A stretch of DNA of 64,000 nt, taken from NCBI RefSeq assembly GCF_010015445.1, contig NC_053118.1, forward strand, positions 8,692,907-8,756,906, in the 5' to 3' direction. Below, one piece after another: positions 25,316 through 38,159 of the stretch. Position 1 is the first letter of the stretch, and each line of letters starts with the position of its first letter. The position numbers were made by a program, and so were the translations under genes. The notes below the pieces were generated by a model. The model was not told where the DNA came from and searched no databases. It worked only from the letters and a program-made list of their open reading frames with translations. This DNA comes from Perca fluviatilis. Taxonomy: Eukaryota > Chordata > Actinopteri > Perciformes > Percidae.

Positions 25316-27727
25316 GTTGCTTTAAAGAGGTTTTAAAAAGCCCTATCTCTGTATGGATCCTTTCCATAATGTTGTCAGACACTTAGAATAATAATCTGAG
25401 CCTTTCAGTGGCAAAATAAAGCACTTTTAGTAGATAATAACAGACACTGACCTGATTTGCCCCATATGGTTACAATGCCCCCCGGTCTATGGGTCTCATC
25501 TGAATTGCTGAAAATTAATGTGTTCAGCTTAGTAATGCACTTTTCACTGGTCTTTTCAAAAAGCAGAAACAGGCTACTACTTATCCTGAATCCTGCTGTT
25601 AGAATCACAATAAATGAGAGCACCTCACTTTAGTTTTATCTTAAATACAGTGCCTTCTCTTCTAATTTTAAATTGAAATTATTGAATGTAAAGCTCTAAA
25701 TGGGTCAGGACCAGCGCACATTGCAGATACCCTGTAGTTTTATGTGCAACATTCTTATTTCAGAGATTATTTATTTCAGGTTTGTTAGATGTTTAGAACA
25801 TACAGTGTTTGGCTATTTTTACAAGCCTCCCTTCACATGTCAACAGTCGTCACACTACTGGGTTTATTTAGAGAGGTGCAGGGGAGATTAGCCAGGGGTT
25901 CGCACCATCCATCACACACTCACATCACAAGACTCAACCCCAAGTGACTAACACATGGCCATAACAACACTTTCATGAACCACACACCTTTGATTTTCGC
26001 TCATTCCACACAGTCTTTCACAAATACACAGAACACCAGAAGAGAACCAGCATGGCCCACTAGTCTCTCATAGAGAGCCTTCATCAAGACCAAAGTTTTG
26101 AAGAATCAAGCACAGATTTTTCCCCCTATCATTTTTGCCGTTATACCTAAAATACACTCCATGGGGTGATATTATAAATAACCATTCACATTTTATCTCT
26201 GGGTTCTTTATTAATAAAATAATGATTTCAGTCAGCTAGAAGTCCAAAGGGAAGCTAACAATTGCAGGGGCTTCAACGATCGAGGAAAGAGTGGTTATTG
26301 TTGCTAGCTTGTTGGTAAAACCATTTCCACAATAGATATGTGAAAGACATTTCCTTTGAAATTATTATAAAAAGATACCAGGAGATGTCATAGTACCCAC
26401 CTATGCAGGGAGTGCTTGCTATTTAGCCAGGAGTTTGACATGGGTCTGATATGAAATAGAGTGACTTGGCTGAGAGTTGAACCCAGACCAATCATAGCTT
26501 GCTGTCTTTCATGACTTGATCACATAGATGATTGGAAAGGAGGTGCCACCTTCACTATTCCACCTAAAATTGCCAACATCATTCCTCTTCTTTACAGTTG
26601 TGTATGGCAGAGCTCTCTGTGCTATTAGTCAGCACCATAGAGGATGTAGTATGAGTTATATTTGGGGGTTGCCTGGTGGCTTAAGGGTTAAGGTGCCACC
26701 AATGAGCATAGTAGCTTTGAGGAGGCTCTGGGGAACAATCATATCAAATGGTCGAAAGCAAACTAGTTTACAGAAAAAACTATGAAATTTACAGTAAAAT
26801 TTATCTACTGATGAAAACCATTTCATATGGTTAAAATAACCTAAAATACTATACCATATTATTGCGATTAAAAACATATATTGCAATTTACCTTTTTCCA
26901 ACTTCAAAGTATCTTCCCAAAGGAAAACTGTGTCAACATGTAAACAGCAAAAAGTGGCTTGTTTGGTGCATATTAATCCATGTAGCTCCATGTAGCTCTC
27001 TCAGTCTCTGCTCCTATCGCTAGCAGATGGGTCCCTCCTTGTTTAGTCAGCCAGACAATTTTGAGCTGTAGCTTTAGAGACCGTGGGATTTCCCAAACTG
27101 AATAAATTCCGCTCGCACATATAAACACAAAACTGCTTTGCTAGCTCCATCGTGTTGTAACTAAGACATCTGCTGAAAAAATAATTTTATTCATTAGCAT
27201 GATTGCCGTGAATAAGGAGTAACTTAGTATTTGAAGTAATGGAGGAAGTGTGCATTTAGTTTCAATGCTTATTTGTGTTTCCACAACAATGTTAGTGAGT
27301 AAATCTACTGAAATGGCCACCATAACAGAGGAGTGTGATGCGTAAGATGAGAATGCAGAGGTTAAGTCACATATGTCATGGCTGTAAAAAAACAATGGGC
27401 ATATATACGTCTTTGCCAAGTGCAAACCAGTACAGAAGGCATCAATAAAGTGTTGGGGAGGGTCATCCCTTTTTCCCATCTCATTTAGGAAGGGTCAGGT
27501 CTGTTTTGGCTAAAGATCCCAAAACTCCTCCGGTGGCCCCTGAGATAAATAACGAACAGTCCCTAACACCTTAGCAACAGGTCCTAAAAAAGTGAGTCAT
27601 TATCAAAAAGAGTCACTGATTGGAAGAAAAAAATAGGTGGAGGTTCTCTCCACCTCCACCTCCACCTCAGGATATTTAAAGCAGTGGGCACACACTGCGT
27701 CTCTGCACTGATGCAGGATTTGTGTTG

Positions 27728-27730
<3 letters not shown>
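25316..27730. other. No gene recognised
   Basis: This is noncoding sequence. A short plus-strand segment near 25690-25735 reads like ALNG.GPAHIADTL, which resembles the C-terminal ALNG.AP..L.DLL motif of Jockey-superfamily LINEs, but it is too short to define. GGTGGCTTAAGGGTTAAGG near 26680 resembles a SINE A box without a recognisable B box. Confidence 0.4.

Positions 27731-27770
<40 letters not shown>
27731..27770. repeat. (TG)20 microsatellite
   Basis: A pure 40-bp TG dinucleotide tract preceded by TGTTGTAG and followed by TTTCTACGAC. Confidence 0.97.
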
Positions 27771-27773
<3 letters not shown>

Positions 27774-28868
27774 CTACGACACTTCCGAAAAAAGCAGTTT
27801 AAATCAAATACCACCTATCATTAAAGACAAACATTGGCTTTATCAGGATGTTTCACACTATTACGCTCCTGATCTCTGCACACCACAGGAACAACAACTT
27901 TTACATCTTCTGCAGAGGTCATGAGCAGCATCAATCAGTGTGTGTGATAAAGTCAACAATATCTGCTGGAGCATGAAGGACACTGAGGAAAACGTGCCGC
28001 CCAATACCTGCTGCACAAAACCAAAACATCATGTCACTGTAAATGTGGAGTTGGCTATTTTTCTGTCATGGACGGAGTCATGCTCCTTTAAGGTACCATT
28101 GCATTTGTACCTGTATTCAGCTAAGCTAAAGTACTAAAGAACACATACCTCCTGTAGTTCTTAATATAATTTATGTGTGGTTATTACTTATTCCAAAGTA
28201 AGGAATAAGTAAAGTAGGTGAGCTCTTTAAAGAAGGGATCCTAATTATGGAGTCAGGATTATGTAATATCTCGCTAGCGTGATAAAACATACTCATGAGA
28301 AAATTATATAATTTCACATGCACAAATATTACTCTTCTCGCAACAATACAACCATCTAGAGTTGTACAGACAGCTTTGAGTGTGAAACAAAACAGGAGGG
28401 AAAGAATGGCACCTGCGTGTATAAAACTAAGCACCACATACAAAGAGCAGCCACCACGCACCCGCAAGTGAAAACCAAGGGAGGCCCTGGCCCTGCTATG
28501 ATTGGTCACTTTCAAGGCGATCTCACCCACAGACTTCCTTAGTTTACCTTGATTGACAGCTATCATTCAGGAAGCCCGGACTTGGTGTCCCGGCCGAAGA
28601 ACTGTTTTTCTGTCTTTGTTAACGATGCAGACAGCACCGTAAATAAAGGAATGTGTGAAGAAGAAGTGTCTCTCATCTCTTCTGTTGATGGGATATGTGT
28701 GATGCTTTTGAAATGTCCCTAAATCCATGCAGATGTAACCTTATCTCTAACATGAGCGCTACCCTTAGTTAACGTGCTATTGTTTAGCCAGGCCAGCCAG
28801 CCAGCTACTCTAATATAATTGGCTGATGCAGACAAATGTTAAATAAAATAAATGCAACAGTAATTGTT
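27771..28868. other. No gene recognised
   Basis: Noncoding sequence; no exon, RNA gene or element boundary was identified. Confidence 0.5.
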
Positions 28869-28869
28869 T

Positions 28870-29218
28870 TAAAGGGGAAATATTACTGTATATAGCATTT
28901 TCAGGTATATACTTGTATTTTGTGTTTGTACAAGGACATGTTTACATGCTTTAATGTTCAAAAAACACCCTTTTTCATATGCCCATATGCTTCTGTATTC
29001 ACCCACTGTCTGAGACACTCTTTTGGAGCGCCTGTCTCTTTAAGCCCCCCCGTCCCGAAACAATCTGATATCTGAACGTTTTAGCTCACTGGGATTTCTC
29101 TAAAATACATTAATCTAATTCTTTTAAAGGTTTGGGCCATGTTTAACGTGAAAATCTGACATTATAACATTGTAGATGTGACAGAAAATACGGAACAGCA
29201 TAATATGGCCACTTTAAA
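28870..29218. mobile_element. MITE-like repeat, longer copy
   Basis: Edges TTTTAAAGGGGAAATATTACTG and TAATATGGCCACTTTAAA form an imperfect inverted repeat around TTTAAAGG. The body TATACTTGTATTTTGTGTTTG...ACATGTTTACATGCTTTAATG matches the shorter copy at 1640-1845. It is noncoding and of unassigned superfamily, and an L1 fragment abuts it on the right. Confidence 0.5.
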
Positions 29219-29221
29219 TGC

Positions 29222-29440
29222 AATGGGGCTTATGGAACATTTATGCACTGTGTCTGGGAGTGTGACAAAATTAAAACATTCTGGAGGGAGGTGATCAATA
29301 AAACCATGTTCATCTTGTCTGTGAATATTCCACTTGACCTCAAGATGATATTGCTCCACCTGTATCCAACAAATCTGAATCTGAAAAAAAAATCAAACGC
29401 ACATAGAAAGCTCTCAACCCACTTCCGCAGCATAATTTAA
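29222..29440 (+). pseudogene. L1 ORF2 C-terminal fragment
   Basis: The plus strand encodes TFMHCVWECDKIKTFWREVI, followed by a hydrophobic and then lysine-rich tail. This matches the end of L1 ORF2, where the ...H..W.C..v..FW... block follows the zinc-knuckle-like cysteines (compare FLHMIRECEQVHEFW in the L1 at 18.8-21.4 kb). Only about 65 codons remain. It lies in the opposite orientation to the other L1 copies here. Confidence 0.65.
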
Positions 29441-29444
29441 TGAT

Positions 29445-30028
29445 TTAATTTGATATAAATATGATATGGTAATGACATGGATATGATAAAAAAACATTTC
29501 ATTAAAGTTAGGGAAATGTGGTTATTCTCCAATAATAAAAATGTCAACTACTAGAATGAGACGGAATGTGAAGCTTTGATGCTGAACGTGAACATTTATA
29601 ACATTTTTAACTAACAATCCAACCTTCACATCCTTACTTTACAATGCACTATATAATATGAACATCACTACTTCCTGCATGGACACTGAAAGTTCCAACT
29701 GAGCATAATCACTGTTTTGCAGTTCAGTATAAAAATATTCTTTGCATCATTCAATAATAACCAAATCTTATATTGCCGATGCAGCCTGAACACAAGCCCT
29801 CAGTTGTCTCAGTCAGACTCCATAGTAGGCTGCATGAGACTAAAGGACTGTTTTGTGAATGCGAGCTCACAGGCTGCTGTGGAGGAACCTGGAACTCTAT
29901 AGCCCTCCAGAGACATACAATCAGCTGGAGGGCACACAGGCCACAACACAAAGACATTCTGTCCACTCAGCTCAATTATAGCCCACAAACAGGGAAGCAC
30001 TGTGTCAACCTGCTCATATTATAGAGCG
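29445..30028. other. No gene recognised
   Basis: Noncoding sequence between the L1 fragment and the LINE tail. Short open frames on both strands carry no recognisable motif. Confidence 0.5.
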
Positions 30029-30631
30029 CAACTTAGTTCTGGGGAGCTTATTTCCCGGAGTCCTTGCGTTTTCTCGCCTCGCAGTTTTCCTTGGATTAGT
30101 GTGGCACCTAAATCATGGTTGCAGCTGCCGCCGTGGTCCTGCTCGGCGCCCTGCTACACCCTGCAGTGCCCTGCTACACCATGAACTACTACAACTACTA
30201 TTTTTAGTCATAGTTCTATTATCTTTATTATGACTATAACTGCCACTGTTCATCGTACCCCCAACCGGCACCGTCAGACAGCCGCCCACCAAGAGCCCAG
30301 CCCGGTCTCATGGAAGTTTGTGTAAATGTGACGTTATTTGATACGTGTTCACGGAGACGTTTTTGTCGTTTTTTACGTGGTGGAACAAAATGTGAACTAA
30401 TGTATTTCAATGGGAAACATATTTCGTGGCCACAGCACGAAATTGTAGGGAGTAATATAAAAAGCCGAAAATCCGGGTAGGGAGGTTGGCCGGGGTGGTG
30501 GATGGGTCAAACAACACAGGACTTTCACCCGGGCGAGCGGGGATCGCGTCCCGTTTGCGGCGCTTTGTTTCCCGGGGATGGCGTCCCTGCGTGTAGCGTT
30601 TTGTCCCGTGTGTTACTGTGGCGCTTCTCCC

Positions 30632-30723
30632 GGCGTTTAAGGCGCCCTTTCTCCAACGTTTAAGGCGCCCTTTCCCCGGCGTTTAAGGCACCCTCTCTCC
30701 GGCGTTTAAGGCACCCTTTCCCC
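30632..30723. repeat. Tandem array, four 23-24-bp units
   Basis: The unit GGCGTTTAAGGCGCCCTTTC is repeated with GTTTAAGG starting at 30634, 30658, 30681 and 30704. It lies inside the GC-rich TIR element. Confidence 0.85.
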
Positions 30724-30770
30724 GTAAGTTTTTTCCTAAACCCAACCTCCGCCATATTGTGGGGCGTCCC

Positions 30771-30947
30771 CAGCGGGCCGCCTTGTGGGCCGCCTTGCGG
30801 GCCGCCTCGCGGGCCGCCTCGCGGGCCGTCTCGTGGGCGCCTCCCGGCTTATGGAGCGTCCTTTTCGGCCGCCTCCCAGCGGGTCCCCAGCGGGCCGCCT
30901 CGCGGGCACCTCCCGGCTTATGGAGCAACCTTTTCGGCCGCCTCCCG
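30771..30947. repeat. 12-bp and about 69-bp GC-rich tandem repeats
   Basis: Five copies of a 12-bp unit GCGGGCCGCCTC (with GTGGGCC variants) run from about 30773 to 30832. A larger unit, CCTCCCGGCTTATGGAGC...CCTTTTCGGCCGCCTCCC, follows in two copies about 69 bp apart (from about 30840 and 30909). These arrays cause arginine/alanine/proline-rich open frames on both strands, which I do not treat as genes. Confidence 0.8.
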
Positions 30948-31174
30948 GCGTCCTTTCCCCGAGTAAATAATGTGACATTTACACGTAAAAAATAACGTGA
31001 CAGTTACACGTAAAAAACGAGAAAAACGTCTCCGTGAACACGTATCAATAGATTAAGAATAACGTGGACATTTACACGAACTGCCGTGAGACCGGGTTGA
31101 AGAGCCTGGGTCTGTCCGAGGTTTCTCTCTAAAAGGAAGTTTTTCCTCACCACTGTTGCACTAAATGCTTGTGC

Positions 31175-32985
31175 TCACGCTAGTTAGCGGTAGCTAAATC
31201 AGACAGATCTGTTAATCGTGCGTTTTTTTGTCAAACACTAATTAGGATTAGCTACAGTGTAGTATAACCTTAAGTTAAAGCTTTAGTGCGTAACTTTTTG
31301 ATATTAGTGATTGTCTGTTACAGTCAAGCTATTTCCAAATGAGTTGCTACAAAGCTAATTAAGACTATCACCTTGACACAACTCTCTCTGGATTTCTCAG
31401 TATGGCTATGTTCAGAAGATTGTGTCATCCGGCGAATTTGGAGTAGGAGGTTATGGATGTCTCCCCCTCTGCGGGAAAGTAGCACCTTCTCATTTCCCAC
31501 ATATTTTTAGGGACATCCCTAAAATATCCTACTCCAAAGGGAGACATATTGGATCTACACTCTACATATGCTAAAACCAGGAGGACTAAATGAGTACTTT
31601 GAGATTGTACTAACACACCTTTGATCCTGGCATGGTATTTATATTGATATTGATGATATCTTTATTGAAAATTGTCTTTCAGGTTTGAGTTATAAGAGGC
31701 ACACTCACTCGTAACCTGCCAATAGAGACATAAGAAATGAGTGCACAGTCCACAAAAAGTGGCTGCCTCAATTGTTGGCATTGTCTTTTATTTCACCAAA
31801 TTGTAAGTATTTTGTAAGTTTGACACTTAGGTTGTCTGTAGTACAGCAGTGAAGCCAGTGTTTTTGTCATCCTAACAAGCCCTATTCTTAACTGCTGTTT
31901 TTGATCTATTTCGTAAACGTGTCACAATTTATTTATGTCACCTTTTGAGAAAATGTGTAGCCATCTTAAATTGTTGTGTGAGGAATATGAATTGTATTTA
32001 TGAGAGTCACATCCGCTTGAGTCTGTTGGTTTTAAACAACTGCATGCATCATCTGTAAAGTGCAACACTGAGCTCATTATCTTGTCATCTTAATTGCCCA
32101 GTCTGGACAGTATTAATATGTACATCTATGTCTGAACAGTAACTCTATGTATGTTTATTTTTCACATATCACATGACCTCTGACCATGTGATGTGATGAC
32201 AACAGATAAGGTTCATGCAATCAAATACACCCGAGGAAGGCCAGATTGTGGGCCGAAACGAATTGTGCCTAATTTACTTAAGAACTTTGAAACAAAATGT
32301 GTCTTCTGGCTGTGGCAACAACAACACACCTTCAACGTTCTGTGTGTGTGTCATAGCAGTTTACTGCGGCGCCGCTATGACGACCAGCCAGGCTGAGGCG
32401 GTACTAAAATCTGCAATGGAAAACGGACGCACAGTGCGTCGAGTCGAGGTGAGTCGAGCAGGTACCATGCAATGGAAAAACGCCATAATTCAGCTATATA
32501 TCATTTTTATACTGTGAATTACTTTTAGAGCAACTTTTATAATGAAAAAATGGCCTGGAACATGTATGTATAGAATGAATTGAAAGACATTTTAACATAT
32601 TTAAAACATGTATTGATTGACTTGAATTTACTCTAAATTGGAGGAGGGGTCATGTCTGGCGAGGATGCGTAGATGTGGCAGCGTACTTATTATCAACGAT
32701 GTACACTGGCGGCGGTGTAGTGTATCCACACATAGATGTCACACGACAGTAGGTCAAGTAGGTTATCCGTGGCACAATCCACTCGCGATAGCCCGTGGGG
32801 ATATTAAAAAACATCTGAGCTTGCACAGACCTGACGGCTTGCAAGACCAAGATGGCAGATGTACGATTGTGTCTAGCAAGCAGCAGTCTCATAACATAGC
32901 GGATGACATCGGTAACATCTATGCTGCACTTACAAAGATCTCCGGCGACATACAGTAGAAAGCCTGGCAGAAATTTGCCACACGA
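31175..32985. other. No gene recognised
   Basis: Noncoding sequence. GGCGGCGGTG near 32700 and other short GC patches are present, but no gene family motif is seen. The LINE tail above ends at about 31172. Confidence 0.45.
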
Positions 32986-32989
32986 CTGC

Positions 32990-33200
32990 TTTGGTGGAAA
33001 GAAAATTCTACCTTAATCAGCAGAATAAATGAGGTTGAGAAGCGGGTGAAATATCTGTAATCAGCCAAGAAGTAAAGGCAAGCTAATCCACAAGCTAGCA
33101 AGAAAAAGATAGAGCTGCTATGGGAGAAAATAGATGACATGGAGAATCGTTCGAGACGCAATGATGTTCGTTTTGTGGGCATTTTCCGAGGGCAAAGAAC
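32990..33200 (+). pseudogene. L1 ORF1p coiled-coil/RRM border fragment
   Basis: The plus strand reads STLISRINEVEKRVKYL, a stop, then KKKIELLWEKIDDMENRSRR followed by NDVRFVGI. The LE.LE.RSRRNN.R..GI motif marks the end of the coiled coil and the start of the RRM-like domain in L1 ORF1 nucleic-acid chaperones (transposase_22 family). In-frame stops show it is dead. No matching ORF2 lies downstream on this strand within a few kilobases. Confidence 0.65.
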
Positions 33201-34940
33201 TCTGAGCTTTCCCAATGTGGTGTCACTCTCTTACACATATTTCAGGCCATTTGACTCCCTGTGGTCTTGACATGGAGAATAATACAGATGTTTGTACAGG
33301 CGAACCTGCTTGGCCAGGCTTCCCAGCTGACCATGTTGAAATAGAATGTGCAGTGCGCAAAAAGTTACACGCATTCAGGGGTGTCAACTTGGAGAACCTT
33401 CGCGCTGGACACGAAAGACATGGTGATGTCATTTTCTAGCTCGCACACCTCGTGCCAGGAACACTACAGCGACGATAAACCTACATGCGTATGAACGTAA
33501 AAACAATGTGAAGAGCATCTGGACAAGCGGGACGGGCATCCGCTCATTGTCTTCTGCACATGTGCCGCGTGATCGGTCTAGTACAATGTGGCCACAACAG
33601 TGTCACAGACACAAACAATACACACCATTGCATGTTGTGCAGGCAGCTGCAGCCCACACGTTAGCGAGTGTGCAGTTTTCACATACTGTTACACTGGTGC
33701 ATGGCCACGAAGAGTGCTATGGCCGAAGTAAGCTGCGAGTGAATTGATAAGGGGACCCCTGTTAACTGTGTAACCTTGCAACTTTATAACACAACAATTA
33801 ATAACCCACAACTAACTCTTTAACAGGGTAAAACACCTTGGCAGACAACAATTTGCGACATAAACAATTTGCAATTGTACGTTTTTTTTTTTAATTTACA
33901 CCGCTGTACGGCATGCAGGGTAACGTTATAGCTGCTAGCTAGCCAGGTAGCATAACAGTCTGTTAACAAGTGGAAGAGGCTATGTCGTCACTGCACATTC
34001 AAGAACAGAAAAGAGAGATAGATGGTTAAAAGAGATACACCAGAAAAATGTGTGCTCAAGACAGGAGCCGTCCGCTGTTCAGAAGTTTTTTGTTTGTAAA
34101 AAAAACCACATAATTTAGCCACTGATGTTGCTAATGTCGTGCTAAAGTTACCGTGTCACCATAAGCAAGCGGTGGAGCAGCATTACGAGCACAATAACAG
34201 TCCACCTGTGGTCCCGCTACAGACAGTCAAGAAAGAGAAATGATTAAAACACTGGATTTAAGATATGTCTTTTGTTAGCCCTTTATCATAGACACTCCAA
34301 GCACTTGGGGTGTCTACCACCACCAATATGTAGCACCCACCTGGGTGATGCACAGCAGCCTTACGGCACCAGACACTCAACACATATCAGCTCGGTAGAG
34401 AGGGGGGTGGAGGAGGAGGGGGGGACATGTTTTTAGTGGTGGGGGAAACCGGAGCACCCGGACACATGGGGAGAAAACTCCAACAGGGTTCGTATAAAAA
34501 TACTTTACATTCTGTAAATGTTTCATGCATTCTAATTTCCTTCACATATTGTATAATGTGGAGCCAAGCAAACCCTTTCGTAATCAAAGCTTTCAGTAAA
34601 CATGATCACATTAAAATGTTTTTTTAGAATACGCCATTATAAACCTATATAAAGGCCCAGTCATGCAAAATAAAGAAAAAAATGTGATATACCGTGAAAC
34701 TGCCAGAATATTAGAAAATACAGTGACACAAAGTTTTGGTCATAGTGTGTTTGGTCTAGAGTATGAAATTAGCAGTAACGTTATAGCTGTGAAAGTAACA
34801 GTGCAGAGGGTGTACAGTTTATCTGTTGGTGAATAAATGCTATAACTCCTCAAGACCCAAGCCAAGTTCCTGTGTCTTGCTTGCTACCTATTGGTTAAAG
34901 TGAAGTGGGTTAGCCGGCACGGAGCTAGTGGACAACTTTA
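33201..34940. other. No gene recognised
   Basis: Beyond the L1 ORF1 scrap the sequence has open stretches near 33215-33440 and 33508-33745, but no recognisable motif. A G-rich patch (AGAGGGGGGTGGAGGAGGAG) lies near 34398. No exon is supported. Confidence 0.45.
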
Positions 34941-34949
34941 GCGTTTATC

Positions 34950-35082
34950 GGTGTTTCAAGCCCCCAATGTCTCTTTCCAGGCAGAGCTGCCTGGAAGGCA
35001 CTAGGATTAGGCAAGGGTTAGGTGCCTTGACGTCAACAGTCGCAGCGCTGCCTGGAAGGAGACGTTGGGGGCTTAAAACACC
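34950..35082. mobile_element. 133-bp hairpin MITE
   Basis: The left arm GGTGTTTCAAGCCCCCAATG continues TCTCTTTCCAGGCAG, and the right arm CTGCCTGGAAGGAGACGTTG continues GGGGCTTAAAACACC. They are complementary over about 35 bp with few mismatches. The 10-mer CAACTTTAGC lies just outside both ends (34933-34942 and 35089-35098), a possible target duplication. It has no coding capacity. Confidence 0.65.
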
Positions 35083-35089
35083 ATCGAGC

Positions 35090-35910
<821 letters not shown>

Positions 35911-37785
35911 TATTCACTTTCACAGTGACTCAAACTCGCACATCAAGAGAAAGAGACAAAAAATACAGCATATCAGCTGAAGGGTACACTGCTTGATCTC
36001 TCTCCTGTCAGCATCTGTTTCCAGATATAAGGACCTGGCCAGTGTCACCAGTTCAAATGAATGGAAATCAGTTCTGGCCTCTTTCCTCTCTGCGTGTTGA
36101 CTCAGTATTATTTATACCCTGTGAATGCTTTCCTGACTGCACTTGGCATCAGGCCACATCTATTCATATTTAAGGCATTTACACAAGAGGCAGGGCCAAG
36201 GATAACATTAAATGCAAAATACACCTCAGGGCATACAAAATGTCGTGCTAATTTATTTTTGCTTCAGTTCATGTGCTCACATTTCTGATGTGAATGGGAA
36301 ACCCATATTGAGATTAATGGCTCTACAGTTTCATTTGATATGATTATTTTGTTTCTACAGCCATGCCTTTCTTCTGATTTTTCTTTGATCCACTGAAGGA
36401 GGAATTCATCTTCTCCACACGGGAGGTCAAAGGTTAGGGTCAGCTACAGAACATCATCACTGAAGCTGGTGGATTCAGCGCCAGAGCCGTCAGCAGAGAA
36501 CTAAGCCCACAGCTTCTGCTCAAATGTGGCTTTTTTTCCACAATAATACATTTTAAAAGAAAAGATGGATAAAGAAATCCTCCCCTGCTACCAGTGGAAG
36601 AATTTCTGACTAAGTAAATTGAGTTTAGGGGGGGAATGTGTGATTGTGTAATACTGAATGTATCTTTTTTTTTTTTTTTTTTAAAGATAATGGCTCACAT
36701 GATAACACAAGTGCTCTAAATAAAACACTTTTTAATAAAAAAAAACAAAAAACAACAGAAAAGAATCTGAATGGTCACTCTGGCTGTGACACTATGTAAC
36801 TGTGTTCTAATCCTACTTTGCCCAACATTAGCTCTTTAATGATTCTTTAAACCCTGCTGTGTGAAGTTTACCCACAGAGGTAGAGAAGTGAGCCAGAGAG
36901 AGCAGCAAAACTGCAAGGCCAGTTTGTCCAGTTTATTGCTAAACACCTAAGACGCTGGTGTACTGGGTTTTCACTGCAGACATATGATATGGTGACATTA
37001 TGACGCAGACTTTCAGATAATTGATGATTGAGGGTTTTTGTTGGGGAACTTGATCAACTCAAGGAGTAAAGTGGTAATAAATGTGCCTTAAAGGATTAGT
37101 TCACCAGATTAAAGAAAAGTATTTTCAGAAATAGTGTCCTTATTAAATCCACAGTTTTTACAGGGACATCATTTTAGTAGAAAGTAGTTCCAATAAGTGG
37201 TGTAGAGGCAGAAACCTCAGAGATATATAACTCAAAACATGAGTGAACAAAGCCCAAAAAACTATTTGCATAGAGAGACGCCACTAGAGGAGAACCGAGG
37301 TTAAAGGCTAAAAGGCTTTTTTCCTCCCAGAGCAACAGATTAATCCAGCCATGGTCAAGGTAAAGGCACTACACACCCTAGCTCTAACTGTTACTGGAGG
37401 TCATGGTAAAGTGTACAGATGTAATGATTCATGGAGTCAACATAGCATACAGCACAAGGTTTTAGTATAATGGGATTTTGTTCTGGCTCTGCTGATGGCC
37501 GTTCACTCTGCAGTTCTCTTGAGTTAGAGGAGGAATCGTTGTTGAAGTCCAAGAACTCCAGCTCAGCTCTAACTCCCCCATTCCATCTGCACTCATCCAG
37601 CCAGGCACGATGGTACGGCTTTTCCCAAACAATCGCAAACACACGTCACCTCGCACAAATGCTATTTGGGACTCAATACTTTTAAATTAAAGGCGACATA
37701 GGGCCTGCACAAGTGTGCGCACACGTAGGCTACACATTTTGCGCAGGCACACGCATAATAAACCAACACACACACACGTACTTAC
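35911..37785. other. 5' end of tgfb2 intron 1; no other gene
   Basis: The tgfb2 donor GTAAGT lies at 37785-37780 on the minus strand, so this is the first part of intron 1. A T18 run is at about 36666-36683. A minus-strand open frame at 37391-37642 has ordinary composition but no known motif. A search by eye for tgfb2 exon 2 landmarks (YFR.VRFDVS, EFRVFRL) found nothing. Confidence 0.55.
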
Positions 37786-38131
37786 TCTCTGACGGGTAGA
37801 AAGGCTGCATGTCGATCTTGTGCACCTCTTTGGCGTAATACTCCTCCTCGCTCCGCTGCCGCTCGCATGTCGCCGCCCGTTCGTTCGCCTTCTCCTGCAG
37901 CAGGTCGCGGGTGCTGTTGTAAATGGCGACAATGTCTCGAGACACCTCCTCGGGCTCGGGGAAGTCCTCCGGGGGACTGGCGAGCTTCAATTTGCTCAGG
38001 ATCTGCCCTCGGATGGCCTCGATGCGCTTCTTCTTGAACTGATCAATGTCCAGCGTGCTGCATGTGGACAAACTGAGCGCCACGGTGGCTAAATCCAAAG
38101 TGAGGAGAAGGCTGACGATACACAGGTTCAT
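37786..38131 (-). CDS. tgfb2: Transforming growth factor beta 2, coding exon 1
   Basis: This exon encodes the first 115 residues plus one base of the TGF-beta 2 precursor, a secreted signalling ligand. The prodomain (latency-associated peptide) folds the mature cytokine and keeps it latent. The ATG at 38131 opens a hydrophobic signal peptide (residues 1-20, ending TVALS). Next comes [19 protein letters not shown], the prodomain straitjacket helix, with Cys24 corresponding to the cysteine that bonds [24 protein letters not shown] is the latency-lasso region, YNST (Asn72) is an N-glycosylation sequon, and [14 protein letters not shown] closes the exon. The exon has the same 115-residue length as human TGFB2 exon 1 and splits the next codon after its first base at a GTAAGT donor (37785-37780). 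No other tgfb2 exon is visible, so the gene continues beyond coordinate 1. It lies about 16 kb downstream of rrp15 in the same orientation, as in mammals. Confidence 0.96.
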
Positions 38132-38159
38132 CTTCTCTCTCTCTGACGTCTTCAAATCT

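Larger units (their letters stand above)
30301..31096. mobile_element. GC-rich element with long terminal inverted repeats
   Basis: The left end CCCGGTCTCATGGAAGTTTG is matched by the right end, whose reverse complement reads CCCGGTCTCACGGCAGTTCG. Similarity continues for roughly 80-90 bp through ATACGTGTTCACGGAGACGT and TTTTTTACGTG. Imperfect 10-bp copies AAGAGCCCAG and AAGAGCCTGG flank it (the right one after an extra TTG), compatible with a 9-11-bp target duplication as in Mutator-like elements. The interior is very GC- and CpG-rich with three tandem arrays (separate entries) and no transposase. The superfamily is inferred only weakly. Confidence 0.7.
30030..31172 (+). mobile_element. LINE 3' UTR copy, split by a TIR element
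   Basis: This is a plus-strand copy of the same LINE 3' UTR found at 15505-16050 on the minus strand. Shared landmarks are GGCACCTAAATCATGGTTGC, the CTGCTACACCCTGCAGTGCC run, ATGAACTACTACAACTACTA, GACTATAACTGCCACTGTTC and, after an interruption, CTGGGTCTGTCCGAGGTTTC. The interruption is the 796-bp element at 30301-31096. No reverse-transcriptase coding part is present, so the copy is strongly 5'-truncated. Confidence 0.75.

Noticed and set aside
30683..30995. Arg/Ala/Pro-rich open frames on both strands
   Set aside because: They are produced by 12-bp GC-rich tandem repeats inside a transposon; frames are open in several phases at once.
37391..37656. Minus-strand open frame just downstream of tgfb2 exon 1, considered as tgfb2 exon 2
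   Set aside because: It lacks the NAIPP, YFR, RFDVS and EFRVFRL blocks that define exon 2 and shares no motif with TGF-beta prodomains.
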